A stretch of DNA of 9,947 nt from Alphaproteobacteria bacterium (GCA_020851015.1 JADZDN010000089.1:1-9947); one strand, 5' to 3'. Counted from the first letter of the stretch, positions 1 to 5,704 are shown. The notes: a model not told the origin generated them from the letters alone. Program-made: numbers and translations.

Positions 1-797
1 GCAACCACGAGGGCTACAACGCGCGGCTGGCCGAGGCGCGCGCCAAGGGCGAGGTGCTGCTGCGCAAGGTGCAGACCGGCTTCGACCCCGATACCGGCAA
101 GCCGATCCTCGAGGACCAGCCGCTGGACACCACGGCCCTGCCCTACATCGTGGTGGTGGTCGACGAGATGGCCGACCTGATGCTGGTCGCCGGCAAGGAC
201 ATCGAGGCGGCGATCCAGCGCCTGGCCCAGATGGCCCGCGCCGCCGGCATCCACATCGTCATGGCGACCCAGCGCCCGTCGGTCGACGTGGTGACCGGCA
301 CGATCAAGGCCAACTTCCCCACCCGAATCAGCTTCCACGTCACGTCTAAGATCGACAGCCGGACAATCCTGGGTGAACAGGGTGGCGAGCAGTTGCTAGG
401 CCAAGGCGACATGTTGTACATGAGCACCGGTGGCCGGATCGCGCGCGTTCACGGACCGTTCGTCCGCGACGACGAGGTCGAGCAGGTGGTGGCCTTCCTG
501 AAGAACCAGGGAGAGCCCACTTACCTCGAAGCGGTCACCGAGGAAGAGGACGAGATTCCGGCCGGCGCCATGCCTGGGGGTAATGGCGAACCCGGCGACG
601 ATCTGTACGATCAGGCTGTGGCGTTGGTCCTGCGCGAGCGCAAAGCGTCGACCAGCTTCGTCCAGCGGCATCTGCAGATCGGCTACAACCGCGCCGCCAG
701 GCTGATCGAGCGGATGGAAGCCGAGGGTGTGGTCAGCGCCGCCAACCACGTGGGCAAGCGCGAAGTGCTTGGCCGTGGAGGCGACGACGACATGTAG
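1..797 (+). CDS. ftsK: DNA translocase FtsK, C-terminal part (5' end outside window)
   Basis: This is the last 264 residues of an FtsK/SpoIIIE-type septal DNA translocase, read in frame from base 3. FtsK is a hexameric ATPase at the division septum that pumps chromosome ends apart and activates XerCD recombination at dif. The window starts inside the RecA-like motor, after Walker A. The Walker B stretch with the acidic pair DE is at about residues 54-55 ([10 protein letters not shown]). It is followed by the family signatures [22 protein letters not shown] and [21 protein letters not shown]. An acidic linker leads to the C-terminal gamma winged-helix domain (about residues 198-264, [12 protein letters not shown] to GKREVL), which in the family reads the KOPS polarity motif. 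The stop is at 795-797, and lolA follows after 49 bases on the same strand. The N-terminal membrane part and Walker A are outside the window. The identification is secure. Confidence 0.97.
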   Translation, partial: NHEGYNARLAEARAKGEVLLRKVQTGFDPDTGKPILEDQPLDTTALPYIVVVVDEMADLMLVAGKDIEAAIQRLAQMARAAGIHIVMATQRPSVDVVTGTIKANFPTRISFHVTSKIDSRTILGEQGGEQLLGQGDMLYMSTGGRIARVHGPFVRDDEVEQVVAFLKNQGEPTYLEAVTEEEDEIPAGAMPGGNGEPGDDLYDQAVALVLRERKASTSFVQRHLQIGYNRAARLIERMEAEGVVSAANHVGKREVLGRGGDDDM

Positions 798-846
798 AGG
801 GATTCTCGGTCTCGCTTGGGCCAGGGCAGGAATGAGGTTCGGGCAG

Positions 847-1566
847 ATGACGGATGAATCGCGAAACAAGTCGATGGCGACGCAAGCCGGCGGCGGACCG
901 ATCGGCCGACGCGACATGATGGTCGGAATGGCATCGGTGCTGGGTACCGCCATGCTGGGTGCCGCGATGCTGGGTGGCCCGCGCTGGGCCTTCGCCGCGG
1001 CGCCGACGCCGGACGACAAGAAGGACCTCGTCCGCATCGAGGACTACTTCAACGCCATCACCACGATGCAGGCGCGCTTTCTGCAGCTCTCCCCCAACGG
1101 CCGCACCGCCGAGGGCAATCTCTACATCGCGCGGCCCGGCCGCCTGCGCTTCGAATACGATCCGCCGATCCCCTATTTGCTGGTCGCCGACGGCAGCCAG
1201 GTGATCTTCTACGACAAGGAACTGGACACCCCGACCTACGTGCCGATCAGCTCCACGCCGCTGGAGTTCCTGCTGGGGCAGAAGGTCAGCCTGACCGGCA
1301 GCGTGACGGTCACCAATGTCGAGCGCCGTCCGGGCATCATCCGCATCACGCTGGTGCAGTCGAAGAACCCGAACGATGGCCAGGTCATCATCACCTTCAC
1401 CGAGCGCCCGATCGAGGTGAAGAAATGGGCGATCGTCGATTCCAAGGGAACGACGGTCGAGGTCGCGATCTTCGATCCGCGGCTGGGCCTCAACCTGGAC
1501 CCGAAGCTGTTCAAGTTCGAGAACCGCAAGATCTTCAAGGAAGACAAGGGCGGCTCGACGAACTGA
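847..1566 (+). CDS. lolA: LolA-like outer-membrane lipoprotein carrier protein
   Basis: This 239-residue periplasmic protein of the LolA family would carry lipoproteins from the LolCDE exporter to the outer membrane. The mature part shows the expected order: an N-terminal helix (DLVRIEDYFNAITTMQARFLQ), the strand motif RPGRLRFEYDPP with the conserved Arg, then alternating beta strands (YLLVADGSQVIFYDKEL, PLEFLLG, VEVAIFDPR). The reading frame is open from 727, but that stretch overlaps ftsK. ATG 847 is preferred because it follows ftsK and has a purine-rich AGG about 9 bases upstream; ATG 832 and ATG 874 are alternatives. The signal region has an arginine pair (GRRDMMVG, residues 20-27), a hydrophobic stretch and an AFA-A cleavage-like site near residue 50. 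This resembles a twin-arginine signal, although the RR is not followed by the usual Phe-Leu. A palindromic repeat just after the stop may end transcription. Confidence 0.93.
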   Translation: MTDESRNKSMATQAGGGPIGRRDMMVGMASVLGTAMLGAAMLGGPRWAFAAAPTPDDKKDLVRIEDYFNAITTMQARFLQLSPNGRTAEGNLYIARPGRLRFEYDPPIPYLLVADGSQVIFYDKELDTPTYVPISSTPLEFLLGQKVSLTGSVTVTNVERRPGIIRITLVQSKNPNDGQVIITFTERPIEVKKWAIVDSKGTTVEVAIFDPRLGLNLDPKLFKFENRKIFKEDKGGSTN

Positions 1567-1581
1567 GGCGTCCCGCGTCCA

Positions 1582-1626
1582 TCATGGTTCGAGACGGCCG
1601 CCATCGAGGCGGCCTCCTCACCATGA
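1582..1626 (+). repeat. Palindromic intergenic repeat, copy 1 (possible terminator)
   Basis: This is an imperfect palindrome just after lolA. The left arm is TCATGGTTCGAGACGG and the inner stem GGCCGCC (1596-1602) pairs perfectly with GGCGGCC (1608-1614) across a 5-base loop. The outer part TCATGGT pairs with ACCATGA. No T-run follows, so it is not a classical intrinsic terminator. It could still stabilise or end the lolA transcript. A second, inverted copy lies 30 bases downstream, which marks this as a dispersed REP-like element rather than a one-off hairpin. Confidence 0.75.
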
Positions 1627-1655
1627 CGCGCTAGGTCGGGCTACATACCAACGCG

Positions 1656-1694
1656 TCATCCCGAGGAGGCGCGAAGCGCCGTCTCGAAAGATGA
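1656..1694 (-). repeat. Palindromic intergenic repeat, copy 2, inverted
   Basis: Read on the minus strand, this copy has arms TCATCTTTCGAGACGGCGC and GCGCCTCCTCGGGATGA around a 3-base loop. It shares with copy 1 the blocks TTCGAGACGG, CCTCCTC and the flank ATGACGCG followed by a pyrimidine-T-x-GG, but in the opposite orientation. The loop and inner stem differ, as is usual for members of a structured repeat family where pairing is kept while bases change. It lies 14 bases beyond the 3' end of the desaturase gene, between two convergent genes, so it may also serve as that gene's transcript end. Confidence 0.75.
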
Positions 1695-1708
1695 GGGGCA
1701 TCGCGCTC

Positions 1709-2497
1709 TCACGGCACGAACGGCCGCGCGATCAGCGCCGGCAGGGCGTGTTCGCCTTCGCCTTCGACGCCGATCGGCAGGTCGGGGCGCCGGCGGGTCC
1801 GGCTGCGCGACGCGAACAGCCGGTCCCACAGGCTGAGCACGCTCGAATAGTTCGAATCGGTATCGCGCCGGACCTTGTGGTGATGCACCCAGTGGATCGA
1901 CGGCGTGACGACGATTTGCGCCAGCGCCGTCTCGATCCGCTCGGGCAGGCGCAGGTTCGAGTGATGGAAGATGGTCGCCAGCAGCAGCAATCCCTCGAAC
2001 GCCAGCACCGAGGCCAGCGGGATCGCCAGCACCACCACCGCCGCGGCGCGCGCCAGGGCCGACAGCAGAATTTCGCCGAAATGGAAGCGCAGCGCGGACG
2101 TCGAATCGAGCGTCGCGTCGAGGTGATGGACGCGATGGAAGCGCCATAGCAGGCCGATTTCGTGGTTGGCCCGGTGCCACCAGTAGATCAGGAAATCGAG
2201 CATCAGCAGGTCGGCCGCAAGCCCCCACCCGCCGGACCACCAGGCCGGGCGCCAGCTTGGCAGCGCCGATGCCGCCACCGCGGTCAGCGGCACCACCACC
2301 AGCGGCGACAGGGCAAGGTTAACCAACGACAATGCGGCATTGCGCCCGACCCGCCGCAGGCTGGCGCGCGACCACGGGCCGCCGGCGAGGCCGGGCGCCG
2401 CCGGGAACAGCCGCTCGACCAGGAAGAAAACGGCGAGCCATGCGCCCACCAGGACGCTCTTCCAAGCCAGTAGCGCTTGCAGGGCGGTTTCGGCCAT
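1709..2497 (-). CDS. Fatty acid hydroxylase / sterol desaturase family membrane protein
   Basis: This 262-residue integral membrane protein belongs to the fatty acid hydroxylase superfamily, whose members use a histidine-bound di-iron centre to hydroxylate or desaturate lipids. The histidine boxes are in the expected order: H108-x3-H112 (HRANH), H121-x2-HH (HRVHH, 121-125), FHHSN (177-181) and H202-x2-HHH (HWVHHH, 202-207). Hydrophobic segments at about residues 8-30, 55-78, 93-107 and 146-176 fit a multi-pass protein. The start at 2497 is chosen because the much longer open frame upstream runs antisense through the amidotransferase gene and is low-complexity there. No clear ribosome binding site precedes it. 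The substrate cannot be told from sequence; bacterial relatives act on carotenoids, sterols, hopanoids or fatty chains. The gene faces lolA and diverges from the amidotransferase gene. Confidence 0.9.
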   Translation of the reverse strand: MAETALQALLAWKSVLVGAWLAVFFLVERLFPAAPGLAGGPWSRASLRRVGRNAALSLVNLALSPLVVVPLTAVAASALPSWRPAWWSGGWGLAADLLMLDFLIYWWHRANHEIGLLWRFHRVHHLDATLDSTSALRFHFGEILLSALARAAAVVVLAIPLASVLAFEGLLLLATIFHHSNLRLPERIETALAQIVVTPSIHWVHHHKVRRDTDSNYSSVLSLWDRLFASRSRTRRRPDLPIGVEGEGEHALPALIARPFVP

Positions 2498-2512
2498 GGA
2501 ACAAAATAGGCA

Positions 2513-2531
2513 TGGCGCGATGGGCGCGCCA
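2513..2531. promoter_or_regulatory. Perfect inverted repeat in a 45-bp divergent gap
   Basis: TGGCGCG (2513-2519) and CGCGCCA (2525-2531) form a perfect 7-bp inverted repeat with a 5-base spacer. It fills the centre of the only non-coding DNA between the divergent desaturase and amidotransferase genes and touches the latter's ribosome binding site (AAAGGA, 2531-2536). It could be an operator shared by both genes or a hairpin that limits translation of the amidotransferase. GC-rich inverted repeats arise by chance fairly often in such DNA, so the functional reading is tentative. Confidence 0.4.
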
Positions 2532-2542
2532 AAGGATTCGCG

Positions 2543-3352
2543 ATGGTTTCGTCCCTGTCCGCGTCCCTGCCGATGGTCGGCATCCCCGCCTGCGTCAAGC
2601 CGATCAACGCCGCCAGCTTCCACGCGGTGAACGACAAGTACATCGCCGCCGTGTCGTCGGCCACCGGCGCGCTGCCGGTGCTGCTGCCGGCCTTGGGCGA
2701 CCGCTACGACCTGGGCGACCTGGTCGACCGGCTGGACGGCATCCTGTTCACCGGCAGCCCGTCGAACGTCGAGCCGCACCGCTATGGCGGGCCGGCCAGC
2801 GTCGAAGGCACGCTGCACGACGCCGAGCGCGACGCCACCACCTTGCCGCTGATCCGCGCCGCCGTGGAGCACGGCGTACCGATCTTCTGCATCTGCCGCG
2901 GCATCCAGGAATTGAACGTGGCGCTGGGCGGCACGCTGCACCAGCGGGTGCAGGAGGTCGAGGGCAAGCTGGACCATCGCTCGCGCAAGGACTGGGCGCC
3001 GGAGGACCGCTACAACGCCGTGCACCAGGTTTCGCTGAGCGGCAACGGTTACCTGCGTTCGCTGCTGGCGGACCGGCCGCGCGAGGCGATGGTGAACTCG
3101 CTGCATTCCCAGGGCATCGACCGCCTGGCGCCGCGCCTGGCCATCGAGGCGACCGCGCCGGATGGGCTGATCGAGGCCGTGCGCGTCGAGGATGCGCGCG
3201 CCTTCGCGCTGGGCGTGCAATGGCATCCCGAGCATCCCCGCGCCATCTCCTGGCCGCTGTCGCAGGCGATGTTCCGCGCGTTCGGCGCCGCCGTCGCCGC
3301 CCGCGCGGCCGGGCGCCACGCACCGCCGCGGTTCATCCAGGCCGCGCAGTAG
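2543..3352 (+). CDS. Class I glutamine amidotransferase-like / gamma-glutamyl-GABA hydrolase family protein (peptidase C26)
   Basis: This 269-residue cytoplasmic hydrolase belongs to the PuuD/peptidase C26 group of class I glutamine amidotransferases. These cleave gamma-glutamyl amide bonds, for example in gamma-glutamyl-GABA in putrescine breakdown. The triad is visible: nucleophile C118 in FCICRGIQELNV, then H228 and E230 in VQWHPE. Other family motifs are the LFTGSPSNVEPHRYG oxyanion/substrate region (68-82) and the NSLHSQGI stretch (185-192). The length suits the family (about 250 residues). ATG 2543 has a good AAAGGA six bases upstream. No other putrescine-pathway gene (PuuA, PuuB, PuuC) is nearby, so the exact substrate is open. 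The gene diverges from the desaturase gene and ends before a hairpin at 3381-3409. Confidence 0.92.
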   Translation: MVSSLSASLPMVGIPACVKPINAASFHAVNDKYIAAVSSATGALPVLLPALGDRYDLGDLVDRLDGILFTGSPSNVEPHRYGGPASVEGTLHDAERDATTLPLIRAAVEHGVPIFCICRGIQELNVALGGTLHQRVQEVEGKLDHRSRKDWAPEDRYNAVHQVSLSGNGYLRSLLADRPREAMVNSLHSQGIDRLAPRLAIEATAPDGLIEAVRVEDARAFALGVQWHPEHPRAISWPLSQAMFRAFGAAVAARAAGRHAPPRFIQAAQ

Positions 3353-3380
3353 CCGGTTGGCAAACGCCGAGGGACTTCGT

Positions 3381-3409
3381 CGGTCAGCCATGGGCGGATC
3401 GGCTGACCG
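3381..3409 (+). terminator. Hairpin after the amidotransferase gene, possible terminator
   Basis: CGGTCAGCC (3381-3389) and GGCTGACCG (3401-3409) are a perfect 9-bp inverted repeat with an 11-base loop, 28 bases beyond the amidotransferase stop. The bases after it (CCTTGGTTAGG) hold some T but no true T-run, so termination is plausible but not certain. It lies between genes that converge, which is where a transcript end is expected. Confidence 0.5.
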
Positions 3410-3415
3410 CCTTGG

Positions 3416-3508
3416 TTAGGCACGGAGCGGCGCGGTCCCTTGGTTGAGAATATCCAGATAGGCCCGGCCGAGACGCGGGTTGGAGCTGTTGCTCACCCGG
3501 TCAATCAT
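3416..3508 (-). CDS. Doubtful 30-residue ORF in the gap before the MarR gene
   Basis: A short reading frame runs from ATG at 3508 to TAA at 3416, giving 30 residues that begin MIDRVSNSSNPRLGRAYLD. It has mostly G or C in third positions and an AT-rich stretch upstream (3520-3630) that could hold a promoter. No ribosome binding site is visible, and the frame overlaps a nested hairpin at 3476-3499. I do not recognise the peptide. It may be a real small protein, the remnant of a longer gene, or chance. It is recorded because it is the only credible coding signal in the 283-base gap 3353-3635. Confidence 0.22.
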   Translation of the reverse strand: MIDRVSNSSNPRLGRAYLDILNQGTAPLRA

Positions 3509-3519
3509 GGCGTGGCTTC

Positions 3520-3553
3520 GTTATTTAAGCAACGCGGCTCGGATTTAAATAAC
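3520..3553. repeat. AT-rich inverted repeat in the 3353-3635 gap
   Basis: GTTATTTAA (3520-3528) and TTAAATAAC (3545-3553) are a perfect 9-bp inverted repeat around a 16-base spacer. The right arm overlaps an 8-bp palindrome, ATTTAAAT (3543-3550). The stretch 3520-3630 is clearly AT-richer than its surroundings. Possible roles are a regulator-binding site, a promoter region for a minus-strand transcript, or the end of the MarR transcript. The rest of the gap holds the hairpin at 3381-3409, a nested hairpin at 3476-3499 and nothing else that I can name. Confidence 0.45.
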
Positions 3554-3635
3554 ATCATTTCATATTGAAACGACCTTTATTAGGGCCTGGTCTCTGGATA
3601 GATACCGGAGGATCGGTGATAATACCAATAATGGT

Positions 3636-4106
3636 CTATCCCACCCGGCGCAGCAGCGCCAGCAATTGGGCCCGCTCGGTCACGGTGAGGCGCCGGGCGA
3701 TGTGCTTCTCGTGCGCGTAGACGCGCTTCAGCGCGCCGGCGAATTGCCGCATCCCGTCCGTGCTGAGCCGCAGCGCGTAGGAGCGGCGATCGTTCGCCGC
3801 CGCGGCGCGCTGCACCAGGCCGCGATCTTCCAGCCGGTCGATCACCGCGACCACCGAGGACCGGTCGATACCCATCGCCTGGCCGAGCGCGCTCTGGCTG
3901 AGGCCCGGATTGGCCTGGATCAGCGCCAAAACGCCGAACTGGCCCGGCGTCAGGTCGATGCCGTCCATCGTCGCGGCGAAGTCCTGGAAAACCGCCACCT
4001 GGCCGCGCCGGAGGTGATAGCCGATCAGCTCCTCCAGCACGCCGCGGTATATCTCGGCCCGTTCCCGGGAAGAGGGCTTGCGGCGGTTGCGCGGTAACGG
4101 CGGCAT
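3636..4106 (-). CDS. MarR-family transcriptional regulator
   Basis: This 156-residue winged-helix DNA-binding protein of the MarR family is normally a dimeric repressor released by small aromatic or phenolic ligands. The core is typical: a dimerisation helix (EIYRGVLEELIGYHLRRGQVAVFQDF), LTPGQFGVLALIQANPGLSQSALGQAMGIDRSSVVAVIDRLEDRGLV in parts as the helix-turn-helix, and the wing AAANDRRSYALRLS with the conserved Asp-Arg-Arg. C-terminal helices complete the dimer. ATG 4106 gives the usual length. An earlier ATG at 4157 adds 17 residues but has AGAGGA directly abutting it with no spacer, so 4106 is preferred without certainty. The gene lies on the same strand as the TRAP binding-protein gene but is separated from it by 304 bases with hairpins, so it probably has its own promoter. 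Its position beside an oxidative catabolic cluster makes it the obvious candidate regulator of that cluster. Confidence 0.92.
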   Translation of the reverse strand: MPPLPRNRRKPSSRERAEIYRGVLEELIGYHLRRGQVAVFQDFAATMDGIDLTPGQFGVLALIQANPGLSQSALGQAMGIDRSSVVAVIDRLEDRGLVQRAAAANDRRSYALRLSTDGMRQFAGALKRVYAHEKHIARRLTVTERAQLLALLRRVG

Positions 4107-4272
4107 GGGCGCTTTTACCCCGGAGGCGGGTGGTGCCAAGGCATGCGATTGCCGCATTCCTCTTATGCAATTACCACGATAGGGATCACGGCGGCAGGCC
4201 CCATCTGAAATTACATAGGCGTCGTCATCCCAGCGACGGCGGCGCCGGGGCCGGTCTTCCCCTGCCGGTCCT

Positions 4273-4291
4273 GGGCTTTCCAACGAAGCCC
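4273..4291 (-). terminator. Second short hairpin after the TRAP gene
   Basis: GGGCTT (4273-4278) and AAGCCC (4286-4291) form a perfect 6-bp inverted repeat with a 7-base loop. It lies five bases from the larger hairpin at 4296-4328, giving a tandem pair downstream of the TRAP gene on the minus strand. It may be a back-up transcript end. The remaining gap toward the MarR gene (4107-4270) should hold the MarR promoter, but I could not pick a convincing -35/-10 pair. Confidence 0.35.
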
Positions 4292-4295
4292 GCAA

Positions 4296-4328
4296 GAACG
4301 CCCGGTCCACCCCCCTGGCCGGGCGTTC
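4296..4328 (-). terminator. Hairpin downstream of the TRAP binding-protein gene
   Basis: GAACGCCCGG (4296-4305) and CCGGGCGTTC (4319-4328) are a perfect 10-bp inverted repeat around a 13-base loop, about 80 bases beyond the 3' end of the minus-strand TRAP gene. On the minus strand the stem is followed by TTGCGGG rather than a T-run. It is a strong hairpin and a likely transcript end or 3' stabiliser, separating the TRAP transcript from the MarR gene. Confidence 0.55.
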
Positions 4329-4410
4329 GCGTGTCCACCCGGCACCGGTCGGGCGCGGTCCGGCGGCCGCGACTACCCGTGCCGCCCGGATCGGGAAAAC
4401 CGGCGGGACC

Positions 4411-5463
4411 CTATGCCTTGCCGTGCTTCTGGATCAGCGCCTGCAGGTCCGCAAGCAGCGCGGCGCCGTCGAAACCCTTTTCCTTGCTCGCGGCCAGCCA
4501 GGCATCCACCACCGGCTTGGTCGTTGCCTGCCAGCGCTTCACCTCGTCCTCGGCGATCACCGTGATGGTGTTGCCGCGCTTCTGCACCATGTCCTTGACG
4601 ACCACGGCGGCCTCGTCCCACACGGTGCCGGCCATCTTCGCCGCCGCCATGCCCGAATTGGCGTCGATCGCCTTCTTCGCCTCGGGGCTCAGCGCCTGGT
4701 ACTTCGCCTTGTTCATCACCAGCACGAAGGTGGCGCTGTAGAAGGTCGGCGAGCCGGGAATCTCCGCATGGAACTTGCACAGTTCCTGCACCTTGATCGC
4801 CGGCACGACCTCCCACGGCACGACGCAGCCGTCGATCACGCGCTGCGCCAGGCTTTCCGGCACCTGCGGCACCGGCATGCCGATGGCCACGACGCCCAGC
4901 GCCTTCAGCGCCTCGCCCGCGAGCCTGGTCGGGAAGCGCAGCTTGAGGCCCTTCAGGTCCTCCATGGTCTTGACCTGCTTAGCGGAGGTGTGGATGAGCC
5001 CGTGGTCGTGCGCCCAGAAGCAGACCGGGTGCACCTCCTTGAACTCCTCGGCCAGATGCTTGCCGGCGAATTCCTGCAGCGCCAGGCTGTTCACGACCGC
5101 GCGCTTGTGCGCGACGAAGGGCAGCTCGATCGTCTCGATGCGCGGGAAGCGGCCGGCGGTGTAGCCGGGCAGGGTCCACACCAGGTCGGCGACCCCGTCG
5201 CGCGCCTGGTCGTAGAGCTGGGGCGGCGTGCCGCCGAGCTGCATCGACGGGAAGATGTCGATCTTGATCAGCCCGTTCGATTCGGTCTCGACTTTCTTCG
5301 CCCAGGGCGCCAGGAACTTGGCGTGGCCGTTCGAGACCGGCGGCAGGAAGTGGTGCATGCGCAGCGTCACCTGCTGCGCACGGGCGGCCCCCGACCGCAG
5401 CACGGCCGGAGCGGCCACCACCGATGCGGCCAAGCCGCGGACGACACGACGTCGCGTGAACAT
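4411..5463 (-). CDS. TRAP transporter substrate-binding protein, DctP family
   Basis: This 350-residue periplasmic solute-binding protein of the DctP family captures organic acids for a DctQM-type membrane permease. The signal region MFTRRRVVRGLAASVV ends at an ARA-Q site near residue 29 and is arginine-rich enough to suggest Tat export. The mature protein has the family landmarks: VTLRMHHFLPP at the start, PSMQLGG (72-78), the conserved segment LKGLKLRFPTR with Arg176, which in the family contacts the ligand carboxylate, and PWEVVPAIKVQELCKF. ATG 5463 is chosen over ATG 5469 because AAGGAAGG lies six bases upstream of 5463 but touches 5469. No DctQ or DctM gene is present in the window, so this is an orphan binding protein here. 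It diverges from the oxygenase cluster, which suggests that it imports that cluster's substrate. Confidence 0.95.
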   Translation of the reverse strand: MFTRRRVVRGLAASVVAAPAVLRSGAARAQQVTLRMHHFLPPVSNGHAKFLAPWAKKVETESNGLIKIDIFPSMQLGGTPPQLYDQARDGVADLVWTLPGYTAGRFPRIETIELPFVAHKRAVVNSLALQEFAGKHLAEEFKEVHPVCFWAHDHGLIHTSAKQVKTMEDLKGLKLRFPTRLAGEALKALGVVAIGMPVPQVPESLAQRVIDGCVVPWEVVPAIKVQELCKFHAEIPGSPTFYSATFVLVMNKAKYQALSPEAKKAIDANSGMAAAKMAGTVWDEAAVVVKDMVQKRGNTITVIAEDEVKRWQATTKPVVDAWLAASKEKGFDGAALLADLQALIQKHGKA

Positions 5464-5487
5464 GAACATCCTTCCTTCCCAAGCCGA

Positions 5488-5508
5488 CCGGCGGTTCGGA
5501 CCCGCCGG
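5488..5508 (-). promoter_or_regulatory. Hairpin in the predicted 5' leader of the TRAP gene
   Basis: CCGGCGG (5488-5494) and CCGCCGG (5502-5508) form a perfect 7-bp inverted repeat around a 7-base loop. It sits between the predicted TRAP promoter (5533-5561) and the ribosome binding site near 5471-5477, so it would be part of the mRNA leader. It could stabilise the message or modulate translation. No riboswitch family is recognised. Confidence 0.35.
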
Positions 5509-5532
5509 GTGTTAATTCCACTATTGTTTATT

Positions 5533-5561
5533 AGGATAACGCGGGGTTTTGCTGTTGCCAA
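5533..5561 (-). promoter_or_regulatory. Sigma-70-like promoter for the TRAP binding-protein gene
   Basis: On the minus strand, TTGGCA (5561-5556) is followed by a 17-base spacer and TATCCT (5538-5533). This gives five of six matches to the -35 consensus and four of six to the -10. Transcription would start near 5526 and leave a leader of about 60 bases. The region is AT-richer than its surroundings and correctly placed. Confirmation needs a mapped transcript start. Confidence 0.5.
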
Positions 5562-5577
5562 TCGGCTGGTTGCGCGC

Positions 5578-5592
5578 GCGAACATTGTTCGC
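5578..5592. promoter_or_regulatory. Perfect 15-bp palindrome, candidate operator
   Basis: GCGAACATTGTTCGC is perfectly symmetric about T5585. It lies about 50-65 bases upstream of the predicted TRAP transcript start, a usual position for an activator site, and about 120 bases upstream of the reductase gene. It differs in sequence from the larger palindrome at 5654-5686, so a different regulator or binding mode is implied. Confidence 0.5.
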
Positions 5593-5626
5593 ATCCGTCA
5601 TGCGCCGAAAAACGCCCCATCGGGAC

Positions 5627-5655
5627 TTGTGATCTAAACTCTTTCGTCATATTTG
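5627..5655 (+). promoter_or_regulatory. Weak promoter candidate for the oxygenase cluster
   Basis: TTGTGA (5627-5632), a 17-base spacer and TATTTG (5650-5655) give a weak -35/-10 match. The -10 would touch the left edge of the palindrome at 5654-5686, so a bound protein would cover the transcript start, which is the arrangement expected for repression. The match to consensus is poor and other hexamers in this AT-rich stretch are possible. Confidence 0.3.
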
Positions 5656-5686
5656 TTGGATTATCAAACAGTTTGCTACTCCAACA
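5654..5686. promoter_or_regulatory. 33-bp near-perfect palindrome, candidate operator of the oxygenase cluster
   Basis: The left half-site TGTTGGATTATCAAAC (5654-5669) and the reverse complement of the right half-site, TGTTGGAGTAGCAAAC (5671-5686), match at 14 of 16 positions about A5670. The inner CAAACAGTTTG is perfect. The site ends 18 bases before the reductase ATG, and no Shine-Dalgarno lies between them. Its place, size and symmetry fit the binding site of a dimeric repressor (or two dimers), with the nearby MarR protein the first candidate. The symmetry is seen directly; the binder is inferred. Confidence 0.72.
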
Positions 5687-5704
5687 TTTCCGACGGCCGG
5701 CGCC

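Noticed and set aside
727..846. Upstream extension of the lolA-like reading frame
   Set aside because: It overlaps the ftsK C-terminal domain, gives no LolA-like sequence and would place 40 extra residues before the signal peptide.
1709..3391. A 560-codon open frame on the minus strand covering both the desaturase and amidotransferase regions
   Set aside because: Upstream of 2497 it runs antisense to a well-supported amidotransferase gene and encodes low-complexity Arg/Ala/Gly/Gln sequence. Only the 262 residues from 2497 show family motifs.
3520..3630. AT-rich stretch as a replication origin or DnaA region
   Set aside because: No DnaA boxes or iterons are seen; it is short and fits a promoter or terminator region better.
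4131..4160. ATGCG-ATTGC-CGCAT and nearby ATTGC/GCAAT as a MarR self-operator
   Set aside because: Arms are only 5 bp, the wider symmetry is poor (about 6 of 12 pairs), and nothing resembles the strong palindrome at 5654-5686.
5580..5590. GAAC-ATT-GTTC as a LexA (SOS) box
   Set aside because: The spacing of 3 bases does not fit the known GAAC-N4-GTTC (Bacillus-type) or GTTC-N7-GTTC (alphaproteobacterial) boxes, and the flanking genes are metabolic.
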